Assembly: GCA_038232935.1 (NCBI GenBank)
Contig: JBBSMX010000087.1
Coordinates: forward strand, 1-17,466
Origin: JBBSMX01 sp038232935
GTDB lineage: Bacteria > Bacteroidota > Rhodothermia > Rhodothermales > JANQRZ01
Direction: 5' to 3'
Length of the DNA: 17,466 bases
Positions 15,685 through 17,466 of this stretch are shown in pieces. The translations under genes were made by a program, and so were the position numbers. Within the stretch, counting starts at the first letter, position 1; each line of letters starts with the position of its first letter. The notes under the pieces are model-generated. The model was not told the origin of the DNA. It made no database searches and saw nothing but the letters and a program-made list of their open reading frames with translations.

Positions 15685-16689
15685 ATGCCCCCGCTTCCCG
15701 ACTACTACAAGGCCCTCGGCGTCAGCGAAGACGCCACCGCCACCGAGATCAAAAAGGCGTACCGCAAGCTCGCCCGCGACCACCACCCCGACCGCAACCC
15801 GGACAACCCGGAGGCGGAGGAGCAGTTCAAAAAGGTGCAGGAGGCGTACGACACCCTCGGCGACGAGGCCAAGCGCAAGCAGTACGACCAGATGCGCCGC
15901 GACCCGTTCGCCGGGCGCGACTTCCGGGGCTTCAGCGGCGGCGACCCAACGGGCGGCCGGTTCTACCGCACGCCCGACGGCACGTACGTCCGCGTCGAGT
16001 CCACCGGTTACGGACCGGAGGAGGGGTACCAGTTTTCCGACGAGGGGATGGGTGGCCTCGGCGGTCTCGGCGATCTGTTCGGGCAGTTCTTTGGCGGCGG
16101 GGGCGGCGCGGGCCGAGGGCAGAGCCCCTTCCAGGGTCAACGGGGAGGCCCGCGCGAAGCGCCGCGTGGCGGCGACATCGAGACGCGGCTCTCAATCTCG
16201 TTCGACGAAGCTCTGGGCGGCGGCAAGACCGAGGTGAGCCTGCCCGGCGGAGAGAAGGTCCGTATCACAATCCCGAAGGGCGTGGAGGACGGGACGAAGG
16301 TGCGCCTGCGCGGGCGCGGCCAGTCCGGCCCGACGGGCCAGCGCGGCGACCTCTACATCACCTTCGACGTCAAGCCCGGCCCCCGCTTCCGCCGCGAGGG
16401 CAACGACCTCACCACGACGGAAACCATCAACGTCGCCGAGGCCATGCTCGGCACGACGCGGGCGATCACGAACGCCTACGGCAGCACGGTCAAGGTCACG
16501 ATCCCACCGGGCACGCAGCCCGGCGAGCGGCTCCGCCTGCGCGGCCAGGGGGTGAAGACTGACGACGGGGCAGGCGCGCTCTTCGTCGAAATCGCCGTGA
16601 CGATCCCGACCTCGCTCTCGGACGAGGCGGCGCTCCGGGCGTGGGCCGAAGCCGAGGGGCTGTCGGAGCCCGCCGCGTCCACACCGTAG
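15685..16689 (+). CDS. DnaJ/CbpA-type J-domain co-chaperone without zinc finger
   Basis: This 334-residue protein stimulates DnaK ATPase and delivers unfolded clients. The J domain occupies residues 6-70, with HPD at 34-36. A Gly/Phe-rich linker (about 75-160) includes GGLGGLGDLFGQFFGGGGG. Two C-terminal beta domains follow from about 164 (VRITIPKGVEDGTKVRLRG; VKVTIPPGTQPGERLRLRG). No CxxCxGxG repeats are present, so this is a class B (CbpA-like) J-protein and not DnaJ itself. The reading frame is open far upstream through pepP, but ATG 15685 directly precedes the J domain and is the only sensible start. The TAG stop lies next to a partial palindrome shared with the convergent gene. Confidence 0.94.
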   Translation: MPPLPDYYKALGVSEDATATEIKKAYRKLARDHHPDRNPDNPEAEEQFKKVQEAYDTLGDEAKRKQYDQMRRDPFAGRDFRGFSGGDPTGGRFYRTPDGTYVRVESTGYGPEEGYQFSDEGMGGLGGLGDLFGQFFGGGGGAGRGQSPFQGQRGGPREAPRGGDIETRLSISFDEALGGGKTEVSLPGGEKVRITIPKGVEDGTKVRLRGRGQSGPTGQRGDLYITFDVKPGPRFRREGNDLTTTETINVAEAMLGTTRAITNAYGSTVKVTIPPGTQPGERLRLRGQGVKTDDGAGALFVEIAVTIPTSLSDEAALRAWAEAEGLSEPAASTP

Positions 16690-16722
16690 CGGGGGCGTGC
16701 CGCGCGAGAAAGGACGCGCTAC
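16686..16722. other. Imperfect inverted repeat spanning both stop codons of convergent genes
   Basis: GTAGC (16686-16690) pairs with GCTAC (16718-16722), and GCGT (16695-16698) with ACGC (16714-16717), leaving bulged Gs. The plus-strand TAG of the J-protein gene (16687-16689) and the minus-strand TAG of the barrel gene (16719-16721) fall in the two GTAG ends. It may serve as a bidirectional transcription end, or it may be a worn GTAG-type repeat. Confidence 0.35.
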
Positions 16723-17351
16723 CTGCTGTTGAGCCGGTAGCGCAGCCCGCCGCCGGCGAAGACGAGCGGGTCGCCGAACCGGGTCTCGGTGTCGATGCGG
16801 TCGGTGGCGTCGCCCGGGTAGATGATGGTGGCATTGAGTTCGACAAACCCCCCGATCCTCGGCGCCAGCGCGGCGTCGAGGCCGACGCCGAGTTGAGGTC
16901 CGACGCCTACCTTCGTTTCGCCGTTGAGGTGGCTGAGGAGGCCGGCGAGTCCGATCTGAAGGGTCGGGCTCACGCGCCAGCTCGGGGCGAAGAGCCTGCG
17001 CCCGAGGAACGAGAGCAGGTGGACCCACTCGCTGGAATCCTCGGGGCGGATCTGCTCGTCACTCTGCGCGCCGTCGGCAAAGAGTTGGGGGATGTCGAAG
17101 AGCCGGTACGATAGCACGAGTACGTTCTCTTGCGTCATACCGTAGCTGCCCGCGACGGCCAGCGAAGCCCCGTTGTTCTTGCTGAACTTCTGGAACGGAT
17201 TGGAGGCGTCGATGCTGCGCTCCCCCGCGTAGCTCCCGGCTTCCAGCGCCAGACTGAGTTCGAACGAGCCGGCGGTCCGATATCGGTTCGGGTAGCGCTC
17301 CCGGTAGGGGGGGGCGCTACGTCTATCCCCCATAACAAGGTGGGTTGTCAA
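16719..17351 (-). CDS. Outer-membrane beta-barrel-like protein, N-terminus doubtful
   Basis: Up to 210 residues are read from TTG 17351; an in-frame ATG lies at 17333. From about residue 26 the sequence alternates hydrophobic and polar residues with short turns, as in small outer-membrane barrels: FELSLALEAGSY, GASLAVAGSYGM, NVLVLSYRLFDI, TLQIGLAGLLSHL, FVELNATIIYPG. It ends in a strand-like PLVFAGGGLRYRL. Gly/Asp-rich turns and the lack of catalytic motifs fit a barrel and not an enzyme. No signal peptide is found in this frame: the first 20 or so residues are polar and partly encoded by a palindrome with a run of eight Gs (17307-17314). Upstream the frame is open to a TGA near 17447-17449 without ATG or GTG. 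The gene may be truncated, frameshifted, or mis-started. Confidence 0.55.
   Translation of the reverse strand: MTTHLVMGDRRSAPPYRERYPNRYRTAGSFELSLALEAGSYAGERSIDASNPFQKFSKNNGASLAVAGSYGMTQENVLVLSYRLFDIPQLFADGAQSDEQIRPEDSSEWVHLLSFLGRRLFAPSWRVSPTLQIGLAGLLSHLNGETKVGVGPQLGVGLDAALAPRIGGFVELNATIIYPGDATDRIDTETRFGDPLVFAGGGLRYRLNSR
17292..17320. repeat. GTAG-ended palindrome at the 5' end of the barrel gene
   Basis: GTAGCGCTCCC (17292-17302) pairs with GGGGGCGCTAC (17310-17320) with one G-T type mismatch, around a 7-base loop. It encodes residues 11-20 of the longest reading of the minus-strand gene. It includes eight consecutive Gs at 17307-17314. Confidence 0.5.
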
Positions 17352-17466
17352 GAGGCACAGTTCGATTTCATAAAGGCATACGGGGTCTGGCGTCGCACGG
17401 AGGCACGACGCGGCTCCAAGAGCGTAGCACCACCTTCCTAGATCTCAAAGGTCTCCGCCAGCACTC

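Noticed and set aside
17352..17466. A gene in the right-edge 115 bases
   Set aside because: No start, signal peptide or recognisable protein appears in any frame; a minus-strand frame continues upstream of the barrel gene but has no ATG or GTG before a TGA.

Overview
The window is a GC-rich bacterial chromosome segment, probably from the Rhodothermales/Rhodothermota branch of the Bacteroidota. That placement is inferred from four things: a secreted protein ending in a type IX secretion (Por) C-terminal sorting domain, a DksA/TraR-like protein with a cysteine-depleted zinc finger, an eukaryote-like (type 2) isoleucyl-tRNA synthetase, and promoter-like TATATTC/TATCTTC boxes. Ribosome-binding sites are mostly weak, and GTG and TTG starts are common. 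No phage, plasmid, transposase, CRISPR array, rRNA or tRNA was seen.

Layout. At the left edge a lipoprotein gene runs off the window on the minus strand. Divergent from it is a secreted PGAP1-like serine hydrolase with an Ig-like domain and a T9SS tail (293-2443). Next come ileS (2550-5810), a DksA/TraR-like regulator (5885-6307) and lspA (6397-7071), all on the plus strand. They are followed by lepA/EF4 (7228-9030), an unrecognised exported protein (9034-9942) and two tandem signal peptidase I genes (10027-11154 and 11318-12391). After these come a short exported protein that may be frameshifted (12442-12813), a membrane site-2 protease with CBS domains (12892-14031), an Xaa-Pro aminopeptidase (14189-15604) and a zinc-finger-less DnaJ/CbpA-type co-chaperone (15685-16689). 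A convergent minus-strand outer-membrane-barrel-like gene without a visible signal peptide (16719-17351) closes the window.

Common theme. Much of the segment concerns making, exporting and trimming proteins: tRNA charging, EF4, signal peptidases I (two) and II, an intramembrane protease, an aminopeptidase and a J-protein. Several neighbouring products carry signal peptides or a lipobox, so they are plausible substrates of the local peptidases.

The least ordinary layer is non-coding. Two elements are built of 7-base units arranged as complementary arms: one lies in frame inside ileS, the other directly upstream of lspA. A second set consists of short palindromes with GTA/TAC ends, two of them with the same 13+2+13 layout. 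These sit in or against coding sequence: in a signal-peptide region, over stop codons, and at the 5' end of the barrel gene. They look like mobile or REP-like repeats that tolerate insertion into genes. Another point of interest is the ileS HIGH signature, which reads GIHH.
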